From positions 1 through 41,817 of IMG/VR virus record IMGVR_UViG_3300031274_000005: DNA of 41,817 nt; one strand, 5' to 3'. Position numbers and translations under genes: made by a program. The DNA comes from a virus. This document shows positions 6,563 to 13,726 of this stretch, one piece after another. How positions within the stretch are numbered: position 1 is the first letter of the stretch; every line of letters starts with the position of its first letter. The notes beneath the pieces were generated by a model. It was not told the origin of the DNA. It ran no database searches and worked only from the letters and a program-made list of their open reading frames with translations.

Positions 6563-7306
6563 TCACGCCGCCACCTCCGGCAGCGCGAGCTGCTGCGGCT
6601 CCAGTAGCACCATACTGATTTGTGCTGTAGTCACTCTCTGCTTGGCCGTCTGGCATTTCGCTGTATCCCATTCAAAAGCTAAATAGGGTCGTCTCATTTG
6701 ATGGCAAACAATCGGATTGGTTCCTTCCCCAGCAAATGGGTCAAACACTAATGGTAAATGCTCAAAGCCTTCCAATAAATAGCGGGTATATCGTGGGGAT
6801 TTCGCCCAATGATGATTGCCTAGTGCTGGATCATTCCTGTCTGGATAACCGTCAGCTACGTAATCGGTCAAACGCGATTGTCCTATCTTGTCCAGCCATA
6901 TCACCCGATTGCACTTTGAGATTATTTTGCCATTCATTGGCGCGACGGCGCGGATCATATGTGTTGTAAATGTGTAACGATAGGTTAATCCCGCTCTCTC
7001 TAACCAGTCCGTGTTAGTCTTATGCCACTTCCCATTGCTCCACACCAATAGTGCCCCGTCCGGCCTCAGCACCCGCTCTGCCGTCTCAGCCAGCCAGCGG
7101 TAATCGTCGATGCGGTCATACACCGGGTCGGTGAATATCAAGTCCACGCTCTCATCCGGGATGTACTTGGCGAGCTGCCTGGCGTCCCCCTGGTAGATGG
7201 CATCCAGCCGGAACGGCCCCAGCCAGTCGTCACGCCGGGGCGGCACCAGCCCGCCCGACGCCCACTCGCCGTAGTCCAGCCCGGCGCGGCGGGGCAAGTC
7301 ACTCAC
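6563..7306 (-). CDS. DNA methyltransferase (N4-cytosine/N6-adenine type), DPVY variant
   Basis: A 247-residue protein. Target-binding and catalytic motif IV reads TDPVYD, a variant of DPPY, at about residues 59-64. Motif I reads FDPFAGEGTN near residues 190-199, so order IV before I indicates a beta-class enzyme. Middle segments (VIWLDK, HWAKSP) fit the same family. It probably modifies phage DNA. The start is GTG in a GTGA overlap. The Pro to Val change in motif IV is uncommon. Confidence 0.85.
   Translation of the reverse strand: MSDLPRRAGLDYGEWASGGLVPPRRDDWLGPFRLDAIYQGDARQLAKYIPDESVDLIFTDPVYDRIDDYRWLAETAERVLRPDGALLVWSNGKWHKTNTDWLERAGLTYRYTFTTHMIRAVAPMNGKIISKCNRVIWLDKIGQSRLTDYVADGYPDRNDPALGNHHWAKSPRYTRYLLEGFEHLPLVFDPFAGEGTNPIVCHQMRRPYLAFEWDTAKCQTAKQRVTTAQISMVLLEPQQLALPEVAA
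7280..7297. repeat. 18-bp direct repeat, copy 2
   Basis: Exact copy of 6540-6557, lying within the first codons of the methyltransferase gene. Confidence 0.9.
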
Positions 7307-7575
7307 CGCGCCACCTCGTAGTGGGCATGGATCGCAAGCGCCGGATCGTCCCCCAGCATGAATAGTCCCCGGTGCATCTCTCGCAGCCCCCGCACGCGCT
7401 TCAGCCGTCGATACGACGCCTCGCTGATGTCCGCGTATTCGCGCCTGGCAGTGGTTGCTGGCGCGGATGGGCTGTCCGCCACGAAATGACTGACAATGGT
7501 CACGTCGCGCCGAAAGCCGTCATCGCCGTAGTTGATGGGGGTATTGGTCACATGGATGTAGGCGTAGTCACTCAC
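7303..7575 (-). CDS. Small hypothetical protein
   Basis: A 90-residue protein starting at a GTG that overlaps the upstream stop (GTGAGTGA). Contains a basic central segment (SYRRLKRVRGLREMHRG). No recognised family. It lies between a small acidic protein and the DPVY methyltransferase. Confidence 0.6.
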   Translation of the reverse strand: MSDYAYIHVTNTPINYGDDGFRRDVTIVSHFVADSPSAPATTARREYADISEASYRRLKRVRGLREMHRGLFMLGDDPALAIHAHYEVAR

Positions 7576-7894
7576 CGGCGACCTCCCTGACGGCGGCGAG
7601 GGCGTCATCAATTAGCCGTAGCGCCTCAATGGCTGGATCAACTGGGTATTTTTGTATCAGGACGTGCAACTCCTCGACCAGCGGGCGCAGGGCCAGGAAG
7701 TTGCGGGCCAGTTTGGGCGCGGCGCACGCCAGCCGGGCGCGGGCCTGGGTGCGCTCCAGCTTGTCCTTGACGATGCTGTGATCGCACCGAAAGACCCGCT
7801 CGTCAAACCGCTGGCCCTCCACCGATACATAGGCGGCCAGCCCGTCTTCGCCCAGCCGCCACGTCTCTTGCAGCACGCCGTTGATTTCGCTCAT
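7568..7894 (-). CDS. Small helical hypothetical protein
   Basis: A 108-residue, mostly helical protein. ATG overlaps the previous stop (ATGA). The second half (KLARNFLALRPLVEELHVLI, AIEALRLIDDALAAV) looks like an antiparallel helical pair often seen in small phage proteins. No function assigned. Confidence 0.65.
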   Translation of the reverse strand: MSEINGVLQETWRLGEDGLAAYVSVEGQRFDERVFRCDHSIVKDKLERTQARARLACAAPKLARNFLALRPLVEELHVLIQKYPVDPAIEALRLIDDALAAVREVAGE

Positions 7895-8376
7895 TCGTCC
7901 CTCCGCTTGATGGTGATGTCATAACCCGCCCGCCCCTCGATGGTGTACCGTAGGGGGCGGTGGCCGTTCTCGACCTTCAGCTTCGCCACGTACCTCTTAA
8001 ACTGCTGAGGCGTCATGGCTTGTTCAACCGCTATCATCAGCGCCTCGAAGGCCACGGTCGGATCGTCTTTGCTCAGCCCCTTCGATACCCTCAAGTGAGT
8101 CCAGCGCAGCACCGGGAACTCGGCCAACAGGTCCCGCGCCACGCTCTCGCCGGGGGCAATCTGCCGGGCAGAATGTTCCTGGAAGTACTCGACCACCCGC
8201 CGCCGCTCGGCCAGCGTCTTGTAGACCAGGTGCGTGTCGATGCTGGCTTGCTTCAGTCCCACGTCGCCGTACTCGTCGCGCAGGATGGAGGCCAGCTCAC
8301 CCATCAGCAGGCGGGTGTCATCCTCGTTATCCGCGCAGTGGCGGAGCTGGTCCACCAGGGCGTTGTAGTCACTCAT
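7891..8376 (-). CDS. Hypothetical protein
   Basis: A 161-residue protein, no recognised domain. It includes an internal helical region (TLAERRRVVEYFQEHSARQI) and a basic C-terminus. The ATG lies in an 8-base overlap (ATGAGTGA) with a 35-residue membrane peptide gene upstream. Confidence 0.65.
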   Translation of the reverse strand: MSDYNALVDQLRHCADNEDDTRLLMGELASILRDEYGDVGLKQASIDTHLVYKTLAERRRVVEYFQEHSARQIAPGESVARDLLAEFPVLRWTHLRVSKGLSKDDPTVAFEALMIAVEQAMTPQQFKRYVAKLKVENGHRPLRYTIEGRAGYDITIKRRDE

Positions 8377-8476
8377 CACTCATCGCCCTCGCAATCATGC
8401 CCACGCCCAACACCAGCGCGACGACCGCCAGCGGGATGACGATGCAGCGGATGAATTCGTAGACGGCGGCGCTCAC
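8369..8476 (-). CDS. 35-residue single-pass membrane peptide
   Basis: Reads VSAAVYEFIRC followed by a hydrophobic segment (IVIPLAVVALVLGVGMI) and a short charged tail. The start is GTG overlapping the stop of the previous tiny gene (GTGA) and its stop overlaps the next start by 8 bases, the same packing as all neighbours, which supports a real gene despite its size. Confidence 0.55.
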   Translation of the reverse strand: MSAAVYEFIRCIVIPLAVVALVLGVGMIARAMSDE

Positions 8477-8574
8477 GGCTGCACCCGCGCCCGCCAGGCG
8501 ACGGCCACCATCACCACGGCGATGACGATGACGGGCATGAAGGCCCAACAGAGAAGGTGGTAAAGGTCGGTCAT
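8473..8574 (-). CDS. 33-residue single-pass membrane peptide
   Basis: Begins MTDLYHLLCWAFMP and continues with a hydrophobic stretch (VIVIAVVMVAVAW) and a basic end (RARVQP). It is 14 bp downstream of the zinc protein at 8589-8792, with GGAGAG upstream, and overlaps the next tiny membrane gene. Paired small membrane peptides may act together. Confidence 0.55.
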   Translation of the reverse strand: MTDLYHLLCWAFMPVIVIAVVMVAVAWRARVQP

Positions 8575-8588
8575 GATTGGCGCTCTCC

Positions 8589-8792
8589 TTATTTCGGGTT
8601 TATTTCTACGCGTTCCCCACAATAGGGACAGGTCCAAACCCAAACATCGCCATCGGACACGCTCTCTTGCAGGGCGGCACGATCATTGTGATATGTCTCA
8701 TAGACTTCATCTGGATGTTCGGATAATTCCTCGCCACAATGGGGGCAGGTCGGCCCGACTTCAAACTGATTTTCATCTATATGGTGTGTCAT
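8589..8792 (-). CDS. Double zinc-knuckle protein
   Basis: A 67-residue protein with CPHCGEEL near the N-terminus and CPYCGERV near the C-terminus, a typical paired CPxCG zinc ribbon. ATG overlaps the upstream stop (ATGA). Likely nucleic-acid or protein binding; no specific function. Confidence 0.72.
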   Translation of the reverse strand: MTHHIDENQFEVGPTCPHCGEELSEHPDEVYETYHNDRAALQESVSDGDVWVWTCPYCGERVEINPK

Positions 8793-9028
8793 ACCTTTGG
8801 CCTTGTTTGGTGAGCGTCCATTCCGCAAAAAATACGCGCCCTTATCCACATACAATTATCTGGGTGTTTATATTTCCCATCCCGAAATGGCTCTCCACAA
8901 TATCGACAGCGGACAGGATAAAGCTCGCCCACAGCATCCATTTCTTGTGTCCAGGGATTTGATGTAGCGATCTCTTCCAGAACAAGAATACAATCTTCTA
9001 TCTCCGCTTCAGTTGGCTTGGTTTCCAT
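8789..9028 (-). CDS. Small zinc-binding protein
   Basis: A 79-residue protein with CRYCGEPF (about residues 42-49), followed by H and C residues (HPDNC) that could complete a zinc site. ATG 9028 has GAGGGT at 6-7 bp. An in-frame GTG three codons earlier is possible. It follows the second methyltransferase gene in the genome map but is transcribed before it on the minus strand's downstream side. Confidence 0.65.
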   Translation of the reverse strand: METKPTEAEIEDCILVLEEIATSNPWTQEMDAVGELYPVRCRYCGEPFRDGKYKHPDNCMWIRARIFCGMDAHQTRPKV

Positions 9029-9076
9029 TGGCAACACCCTCTCTAGTAGGTATTTATATTGGGTAATATAGTTGTT

Positions 9077-9772
9077 TTATCCCAAAAGCTGCATTCGCGA
9101 TTGCAATCCCAGACTGTCAAACATCGGCAAGCCCAACCCCAAGAGCCGGGCGCGAATGGTATCAACAGATTCTCTGTCTTCATCCATCAGCAACCAACGC
9201 CTTCCCAGCAAGCGGCAAGCGACGGCTGTCGTACCGCCGCCAGCAAACGGGTCAAGGACTACCTCGTTAGCCCTGGAGAAGCAATCAATAAAGTACCGCG
9301 CGGAACGAACATCCTGGCCCCAACGATGAAAGCGCTTGTCGGTGCCATTGCCCGACATCACATCATAAGTCACCGTGCGCGGCTCTGATCGCCCCTTAGA
9401 CCAGGCAGCAATCTGTTTCTGCCGAATAATTACCGGCTTAGATGTTCCGCGCGGGTGGACTTTGCCAGTTTCCCGCCCAACCAATGAAACATGATACATC
9501 CAATAGTAGTCGAGATGTCTTCCCATCCTACACATAATCTCGTTCAAATAAGCGCCGCCACACATGACAAGGCAGAAGCCGCCCGGCCGTAACAGGCGCT
9601 TACCCTCTTTGGCTACCCATTCGTAAAGCGGCACAAACTCTTTTGAATAGGGAGGGTCAGTAAAAATCAGATCGATTGACTCGTCCGGCAACCAGCGGCA
9701 CAGCTCGAGAGCATCTCCCTGGATGACGCCGGGCCAATTAGTTTCATCGCTGCCTAACATGTAAGGAATCAT
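9077..9772 (-). CDS. DNA methyltransferase (N4/N6), DPPY type
   Basis: A 231-residue protein with motif IV TDPPYSKE (about residues 39-46) and motif I DPFAGGGTTAVACRLLGRRW in the C-terminal half, so beta-class order. The N-terminus (IQGDALELCRWLPDESIDLIF) matches the family and parallels the other methyltransferase at 6563-7306, so the two are diverged relatives with different target regions. A second in-frame ATG at 9760 is an alternative start. Likely protects phage DNA or modifies regulatory sites. Confidence 0.9.
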   Translation of the reverse strand: MIPYMLGSDETNWPGVIQGDALELCRWLPDESIDLIFTDPPYSKEFVPLYEWVAKEGKRLLRPGGFCLVMCGGAYLNEIMCRMGRHLDYYWMYHVSLVGRETGKVHPRGTSKPVIIRQKQIAAWSKGRSEPRTVTYDVMSGNGTDKRFHRWGQDVRSARYFIDCFSRANEVVLDPFAGGGTTAVACRLLGRRWLLMDEDRESVDTIRARLLGLGLPMFDSLGLQSRMQLLG

Positions 9773-9814
9773 GGTTTGAATCCCATAAGTAATGATATGA
9801 GTAGGTATAGCGAC

Positions 9815-10120
9815 CTACTTCTCGCCGCGCAGGGCGGCCTGGCTTGCTTCCTGAGCCCGCCTCAATCGACGGGAGCACACATTATTATCGGTGTCAAGAT
9901 GAAGGTCGCCCAGGTCTTGGGCCATCTCAATTGCCCCCGATAATTCCTCCAGCGCCTTCCGCAGCCGTTTGTTCTCGTCGGCGGGTTGCAGCTCATTCGC
10001 CGCCTCGACAATCTGCTCCGGGGTAGCGGGAATCACGCCCCGGCCCTGGCAGACCGGGCAACCCGTAAAGTCACGGTATCCTGTACATTCGGGACACCAA
10101 ACCAACATCTGCTCAGCCAT
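9815..10120 (-). CDS. Zinc-ribbon and helical small protein
   Basis: A 101-residue protein. The N-terminus has CPEC and CPVCQGRG, a DnaJ-like CxxCxGxG knuckle, and the rest is helical (ENKRLRKALEELSGAI). It overlaps the preceding gene by 8 bases. Its end (AALRGE) is encoded by a 20-bp sequence repeated at the end of the preceding gene. Confidence 0.65.
   Translation of the reverse strand: MAEQMLVWCPECTGYRDFTGCPVCQGRGVIPATPEQIVEAANELQPADENKRLRKALEELSGAIEMAQDLGDLHLDTDNNVCSRRLRRAQEASQAALRGEK
9821..9840. repeat. 20-bp direct repeat, copy 1
   Basis: ctcgccgcgcagggcggcct, repeated exactly at 10131-10150. The copies lie at the 3' ends of two adjacent genes, 310 bp apart, so recombination would remove one gene cleanly. 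Confidence 0.9.
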
Positions 10121-10364
10121 CCTCGCCTCCCTCGCCGCGCAGGGCGGCCTCGATGCGCTCTAGCAAATCCGGCACCTTCTCCATGTCCAGGTAGCCGCCC
10201 TCACCCGCGCCCCACGCCATTTCGTGATAGGACTCATCGAGTAGCGCCCGCAGCACGTCGTTCTCATCCTCGAGGCGGTCGCGATCGGCTCGTAAAGCGT
10301 TTCGCTTATTGTCCTCGTGTAGAAATGCCTCATGACGATCTCGTCTCCAAAAGTTCTTGTCCAT
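10113..10364 (-). CDS. Small coiled-coil protein
   Basis: An 83-residue protein with a central heptad-like region (LRADRDRLEDENDVLRALLDESY) typical of a short coiled coil. It ends AALRGEGGEDG, the same RGE ending as the next gene. No function recognised. Confidence 0.6.
   Translation of the reverse strand: MDKNFWRRDRHEAFLHEDNKRNALRADRDRLEDENDVLRALLDESYHEMAWGAGEGGYLDMEKVPDLLERIEAALRGEGGEDG
10131..10150. repeat. 20-bp direct repeat, copy 2
   Basis: Exact copy of 9821-9840. Confidence 0.9.
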
Positions 10365-10421
10365 ATTCTTTTCTCCAAAGGGGCAGGCGGGCCGACCGGG
10401 GCCAGCCCGCCCGCTTGTCGC

Positions 10422-11249
10422 TCAGGCCGCTGGCGCTAGCCGCGCCCTCTCTTCGCTGCTCGCCCACCGAACCAACAACGGCTCATAGTTGCCCGCCTTG
10501 TTCTTGCCGGGGCCGACCATGAAGGTGATCGTGTAGCCATCCGGGAAGTTGTGATCCTGTCCATCATTCGCCATTCCCAGGTGTTCGCGCATCGCCTTGG
10601 GAGGCCACACATCGTCTCCAAATGGCACGACGTCGAGGGTCTTGGAATACTTCCCGTCCTGGTATTTGATGGTCATGCGGCTGTATTCATTGCCCGCCGC
10701 GCTGGTGGCTGTGTGCCAGTTCCAACTGATGAGGCCACACATCCACCAATCGCCCGGCTTGCGCTCTGCCGCTTTCGGAGAGAAGTTAAATCGCTCACCT
10801 ACCGGGGCAGGCAGCGGCATCTCTTCGCGCTCAGGAGAGGGCATAGGCTCAGGATCCTCAGGCGGCGCGCCGTTACCATATTCAACCTCGACAGGGTCAC
10901 CCGTCTGTGGATGGGGCGCATACCGAACTTCAGTCGGTCCATCCTGTTCGTTGACTTTGTGTCCATTATCCTTCACGGGCAGACCCATCTTCTGGCGCGT
11001 AATGCCCACCACCATGCTGTTGATCTGGGCATAGAGCTGCCGCGCCACTTCCATTGCCATCTCGCCGCTCTGCTGTTCGGGCGGGATGGTGGCGGTCATG
11101 CTGATCATCGGGGCGATGGTCTGGATGTTGCCCCGCTCGTCTTTGATGCTCATCTTGTCGCCCACCGACACGGTGACAGACGATACGAGATCGAGCGCCG
11201 TCACTTCGTTGCCGCTAGCGTCCTGATAAAGAACCGCTCTCTCGCTCAT
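10422..11249 (-). CDS. Hypothetical early protein, possible ssDNA-binding type
   Basis: A 275-residue protein. The N-terminal ~95 residues are a beta-rich unit with a helical end; a Pro/Glu-rich linker follows (~125-145); the C-terminal ~110 residues are rich in aromatic residues (DWWMCGLISWNWH). Two compact domains joined by an acidic linker, beside replication genes, would fit a ssDNA-binding or recombination accessory protein, but no diagnostic motif is seen. ATG overlaps the upstream stop as ATGA. Confidence 0.65.
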   Translation of the reverse strand: MSERAVLYQDASGNEVTALDLVSSVTVSVGDKMSIKDERGNIQTIAPMISMTATIPPEQQSGEMAMEVARQLYAQINSMVVGITRQKMGLPVKDNGHKVNEQDGPTEVRYAPHPQTGDPVEVEYGNGAPPEDPEPMPSPEREEMPLPAPVGERFNFSPKAAERKPGDWWMCGLISWNWHTATSAAGNEYSRMTIKYQDGKYSKTLDVVPFGDDVWPPKAMREHLGMANDGQDHNFPDGYTITFMVGPGKNKAGNYEPLLVRWASSEERARLAPAA

Positions 11250-12670
11250 GCTGCCGCTCCTTTGCGCTTGGCTTCCATTTCCGGTGTCTCAATCCGGGGC
11301 AGCACGTCCAGCACGAACCGCTGGATGTTGCCCTGGAATTGCATCGCCCCGATGGGCTGGTATTTGCCATCCCGGACGTTAACCACTTCGATCCCCCGGC
11401 TCATATGTCCCCAGCGCTCACCGCGTCCTGGGGGTAATGGGCAGTGGATGTCGCAGTTATAGCCGCCGGGCTTGATGTATATCCCGAAGCCCAGATCGAA
11501 GCTATCCCCCCTCCGCATAGCGTCCTGGAAGGCGGCGGTCTGGGAGATGTGCTCGATGACGTGCATCAGGTGAGAGCTGGTCAGATTGGCCGGGTCGTCT
11601 GTAAGCTGCTCCAGGCAGGGGCGGTTGTGGTCAGCCATGTCCTTTTCCCATTTCGTCTTGAGGCAGTCGGGGATTTCCGCCGCCGGGCGCATCGCCTGGC
11701 CCAGGTCTGCCGCGACCCGCTCCACCGTGGTCTCGATGAGGGTCAGCGCGGGCCGGACATCGGCAGTTTCCGCTGGCGCTTCCTTTACCAACTCCACCAG
11801 CGTTGCTACCGGCGCGGCCTGGCTGCGGCGCTCGGCCTCGTTCCATAGGCAGGCCATGCGCCCGTAGTAGGCGGCCACCGGATCGTCGCCACGGTCAGGG
11901 CGATAAAGATTGTCCAATTCGAAGGGCCAATCTTGTGCATGATAGGCGGGCAACAAGCATCGATGGCACCAATGATCTGTTTGAAGATGAATTCCTGGGC
12001 CAAATAATTCGTTGGGATGAATTACGCGCCCGCAATATGTACAATCATACGCCTCCCTGGCGCGGACGACGCGAACAGACCCACGTTGTCCCTTGATATA
12101 CATATGCTTGCCTTCAACGATGGGGATATATCCCACCAGCGCGTGCGCCTCGATGTCCGGGCCGACGCGCCACGGCTCAATCACCACGCGCCCCAACTCG
12201 GCGGGCTTGCTGGCCGGGCGGGTGTGGTGGTTGCGCTCCTCGTTCATCCGCGCGTGATTGCGGATGTTGAGGAAGTCACGCACGACCATGGTCGCATAGG
12301 TATCGCTCTCCATAAACTGCGGCCAGTCGGGGATTATGAACCCGTCCTCGCCGTTCTCGCGCAGAATGTGCTTGTCATCCACCACGCTGTAGGTGATCCC
12401 GCAGATGCGCTCTGCCGTGGCGTGGCAGGTGCGGATAGCGGTCACGAACGTTTTCACATTGATGGGTTTACGGTCGTCGCTCATGGGTAGCTCGCCTCGT
12501 GCAATCCTGCCTGCCGCGCCCTTTTCATGTGTCACATCGTAGGGGCGCGCCTCTTCGCGGCGAATGACTTTGCCGCCGTTCTCCCGATATTGGCGTAGGT
12601 GTCGCTGCGTCTGTTCCGCAACGAAAAGGTCTTCCTCTTTCGGGTTTCGTGTGTATGCTGTGCTTGCCAT
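11246..12670 (-). CDS. Large early hypothetical protein with central zinc motif
   Basis: A 474-residue protein. A central CTYC (about residue 212) and CHRC (about 235), with His residues between, suggest a zinc finger. The C-terminal part is of unknown type. No helicase, polymerase or recombinase motifs were found. ATG 12670 sits in a TGATG overlap with the first gene of the operon. A methionine near residue 64 could be an internal start. Conserved role unknown, but it is the largest early protein. Confidence 0.7.
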   Translation of the reverse strand: MASTAYTRNPKEEDLFVAEQTQRHLRQYRENGGKVIRREEARPYDVTHEKGAAGRIARGELPMSDDRKPINVKTFVTAIRTCHATAERICGITYSVVDDKHILRENGEDGFIIPDWPQFMESDTYATMVVRDFLNIRNHARMNEERNHHTRPASKPAELGRVVIEPWRVGPDIEAHALVGYIPIVEGKHMYIKGQRGSVRVVRAREAYDCTYCGRVIHPNELFGPGIHLQTDHWCHRCLLPAYHAQDWPFELDNLYRPDRGDDPVAAYYGRMACLWNEAERRSQAAPVATLVELVKEAPAETADVRPALTLIETTVERVAADLGQAMRPAAEIPDCLKTKWEKDMADHNRPCLEQLTDDPANLTSSHLMHVIEHISQTAAFQDAMRRGDSFDLGFGIYIKPGGYNCDIHCPLPPGRGERWGHMSRGIEVVNVRDGKYQPIGAMQFQGNIQRFVLDVLPRIETPEMEAKRKGAAA

Positions 12671-12888
12671 CACGACACCTCAGCCGCTATAACGGCGCGC
12701 TTGGCGATGGCCTCGATCTTGCCTCGCCGATCTTCGAGAAGTTGATAGCGGTACTCTGCGCCCTGCCAGAGTTCGCAATCCTCTTTGCCATCAACGGCAT
12801 TTTTGAGAATGTCGCGTAGCGCCTTCTCCATCATGTCAGATCGGCTAATCAATTCCTCTCGCGATAGGTGATCTAAATTCTGGTTCAT
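12670..12888 (-). CDS. First gene of the attenuated early operon
   Basis: A 72-residue helical protein, unknown function. Its AGGAGG ribosome site (7 bp from ATG) is the 3' arm of a terminator-like hairpin, so translation and read-through should both depend on that hairpin opening. It overlaps the next gene. Confidence 0.7.
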   Translation of the reverse strand: MNQNLDHLSREELISRSDMMEKALRDILKNAVDGKEDCELWQGAEYRYQLLEDRRGKIEAIAKRAVIAAEVS

Positions 12889-12890
12889 AC

Positions 12891-12919
12891 AAAAACCTCC
12901 TGGCTGTTTGCTCAGGAGG
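12891..12919 (-). terminator. Leader terminator that also sequesters the ribosome site
   Basis: On the minus strand CCTCCTG and CAGGAGG (12913-12919 and 12896-12902) pair perfectly around a 10-nt loop, then TTTTT follows and the ATG comes 2 bases later. The right arm contains the AGGAGG ribosome site of the gene at 12670-12888. It can be replaced by pairing of 12982-12992 with 12915-12925. Confidence 0.75.
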
Positions 12920-12932
12920 TGATGGCTTCTTA

Positions 12933-12962
12933 TTGACTTGCCGACTGCGCCTATGCTACAAT
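12933..12962 (+). promoter_or_regulatory. Promoter for antisense RNA
   Basis: TTGACT, 18 bp, TACAAT, close to the sigma-70 consensus, pointing right. Transcription should start near 12969, and the terminator hairpin at 13006-13028 follows within about 40 bp. Confidence 0.65.
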
Positions 12963-12968
12963 CAGGCT

Positions 12969-13031
12969 AAGCCACTCGGAGCCACTACCTCCGGTTGGTG
13001 CCGCCAGCGGGGTTCCGGCCCCGCTTTTGGC
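12969..13031 (+). ncRNA. Putative antisense attenuation RNA
   Basis: A short RNA of about 60-65 nt is bounded by the promoter upstream and a hairpin (AGCGGGG with CCCCGCT, 13006-13012 and 13019-13025) followed by TTTGGCTTTT. Its first hairpin (CGGAG with CTCCG, 12977-12981 and 12989-12993) shows the 7-nt loop CCACTAC. The opposite-strand leader forms the matching hairpin with loop GTAGTGG, so a kissing contact is possible. Ends are estimates. Confidence 0.6.
12982..12992 (-). promoter_or_regulatory. Antiterminator arm of the early leader
   Basis: In the leftward leader GGAGGTAGTGG (12992 to 12982) can pair with CCATCACCTCC (12925 to 12915): 10 of 11 positions including one G-U, which would disrupt the terminator and free the ribosome site. 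The same bases are the loop and 5' stem arm target of the antisense RNA. Confidence 0.6.
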
Positions 13032-13050
13032 TTTTCTATTGACTACTTAG

Positions 13051-13079
13051 ATTGTATCATATGCGCGACATACTGTCAA
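13051..13079 (-). promoter_or_regulatory. Strong early promoter
   Basis: TTGACA, 17 bp, TACAAT on the minus strand: a near-consensus sigma-70 promoter. Start of transcription near 13044 gives a leader of about 155 nt before the ATG at 12888. It lies just past the stop codon of the excisionase-like gene. Confidence 0.8.
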
Positions 13080-13261
13080 TCCCCGGGTACGGGTTTTCCG
13101 CGCTTCCTGTCCTTGATGGCCTCAAGATTTTCCTCGGGGATAAGCCAATCGCGCCCACGCTTATCCGCCCCGAGGCGGCCCCGCTCGATCAGTTTGCGGA
13201 CAGACCCGGGCTTGATTCCCAGGATGTCGGCGGCCTCTTGTGTAGTCAACAACTTACCCAT
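13076..13261 (-). CDS. Excisionase/MerR-like HTH protein
   Basis: A 61-residue protein with a full MerR-type HTH_17 motif (LLTTQEAADILGIKPGSVRKL) followed by a wing (GRDWLIPEENLEAI), the usual form of phage excisionases and small DNA-binding regulators. ATG 13261 is preferred; in-frame upstream starts reach 13297. Its 3' end overlaps the -35 of the early promoter by a few bases. No integrase is present to pair with it, so a regulatory role is more likely than excision. Confidence 0.82.
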   Translation of the reverse strand: MGKLLTTQEAADILGIKPGSVRKLIERGRLGADKRGRDWLIPEENLEAIKDRKRGKPVPGD

Positions 13262-13431
13262 GTGCCCATTGTAGTACATGGGGGGCCTCCTGTCCATGCT
13301 ATTCAGTTGTTAAACGCAGGGGGCTATTTGTATAGCGCCGCCCCCACCCCTGGCGCTCATTGGTTATCAAGGTGCTGGGGCCGCCGAGTTGACGGCCCCG
13401 TTACTCCTCCGCCACATGGGCGGCGAGCTGA

Positions 13432-13502
13432 AGCCCGGAGAGGACTCGAACCTCTGCTCTCCCCGCCTGGGGGCCGGGGCGCTCTCCCTGAGCTACCGGG
13501 CT
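13432..13502 (-). tRNA. tRNA-like gene, anticodon uncertain (possible Gly CCC)
   Basis: A 71-nt cloverleaf: perfect 7-bp acceptor (AGCCCGG/CCGGGCT), TA, 4-bp D stem (GCTC/GAGC) with a 5-nt loop, 5-bp anticodon stem (CCCCG/CGGGG), 5-nt variable loop and a perfect T arm (AGAGG TTCGAGT CCTCT). The anticodon loop is 9 nt (GCCCCCAGG) and lacks U33; CCC (Gly) is the best guess, CCA (Trp) an alternative. CCA is not encoded. Function uncertain because of the odd loops. Confidence 0.6.
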
Positions 13503-13624
13503 GTGCGGCGCGGGAATAGCACGCGCCAGAACCAGATCAGATCGAATGTCACTTGCAGCAGCCAGGGCGGGCGCTGGCCCAGCCAGGCCCAGGCTTCGCG
13601 CTGTTCGTCAAGGTGTCGGATCAT
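13493..13624 (-). CDS. 43-residue small protein ending in the tRNA-like gene
   Basis: A short reading frame with a hydrophobic, Trp-rich middle (PPWLLQVTFDLIWFWRVLF) and basic end. GGAG lies 7 bp before the ATG. Its stop codon TAG is made from bases of the tRNA-like acceptor/D junction. It could be a single-pass membrane peptide; evidence is the ribosome site and composition only. Confidence 0.45.
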   Translation of the reverse strand: MIRHLDEQREAWAWLGQRPPWLLQVTFDLIWFWRVLFPRRTAR

Positions 13625-13726
13625 TCTCGTTCTCCGGTGGGGAGACGGTAGGCGGCCCGCCCGCCTCCCCGAAATAGACGTTCGTTCGCAGGTTCAAAGG
13701 GTCATCGTTAGCTGCTAGTTCTACGC

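Noticed and set aside
10551-11462. Plus-strand frame of 303 residues
   Set aside because: Opposite strand of two tightly overlapped minus-strand genes; sequence is His/Arg-rich as expected of a shadow in GC-rich DNA.
12963-13040. T-box leader
   Set aside because: The early leader has two exclusive forms but lacks the T-box consensus bulge, and the antisense RNA explains the pairing better.
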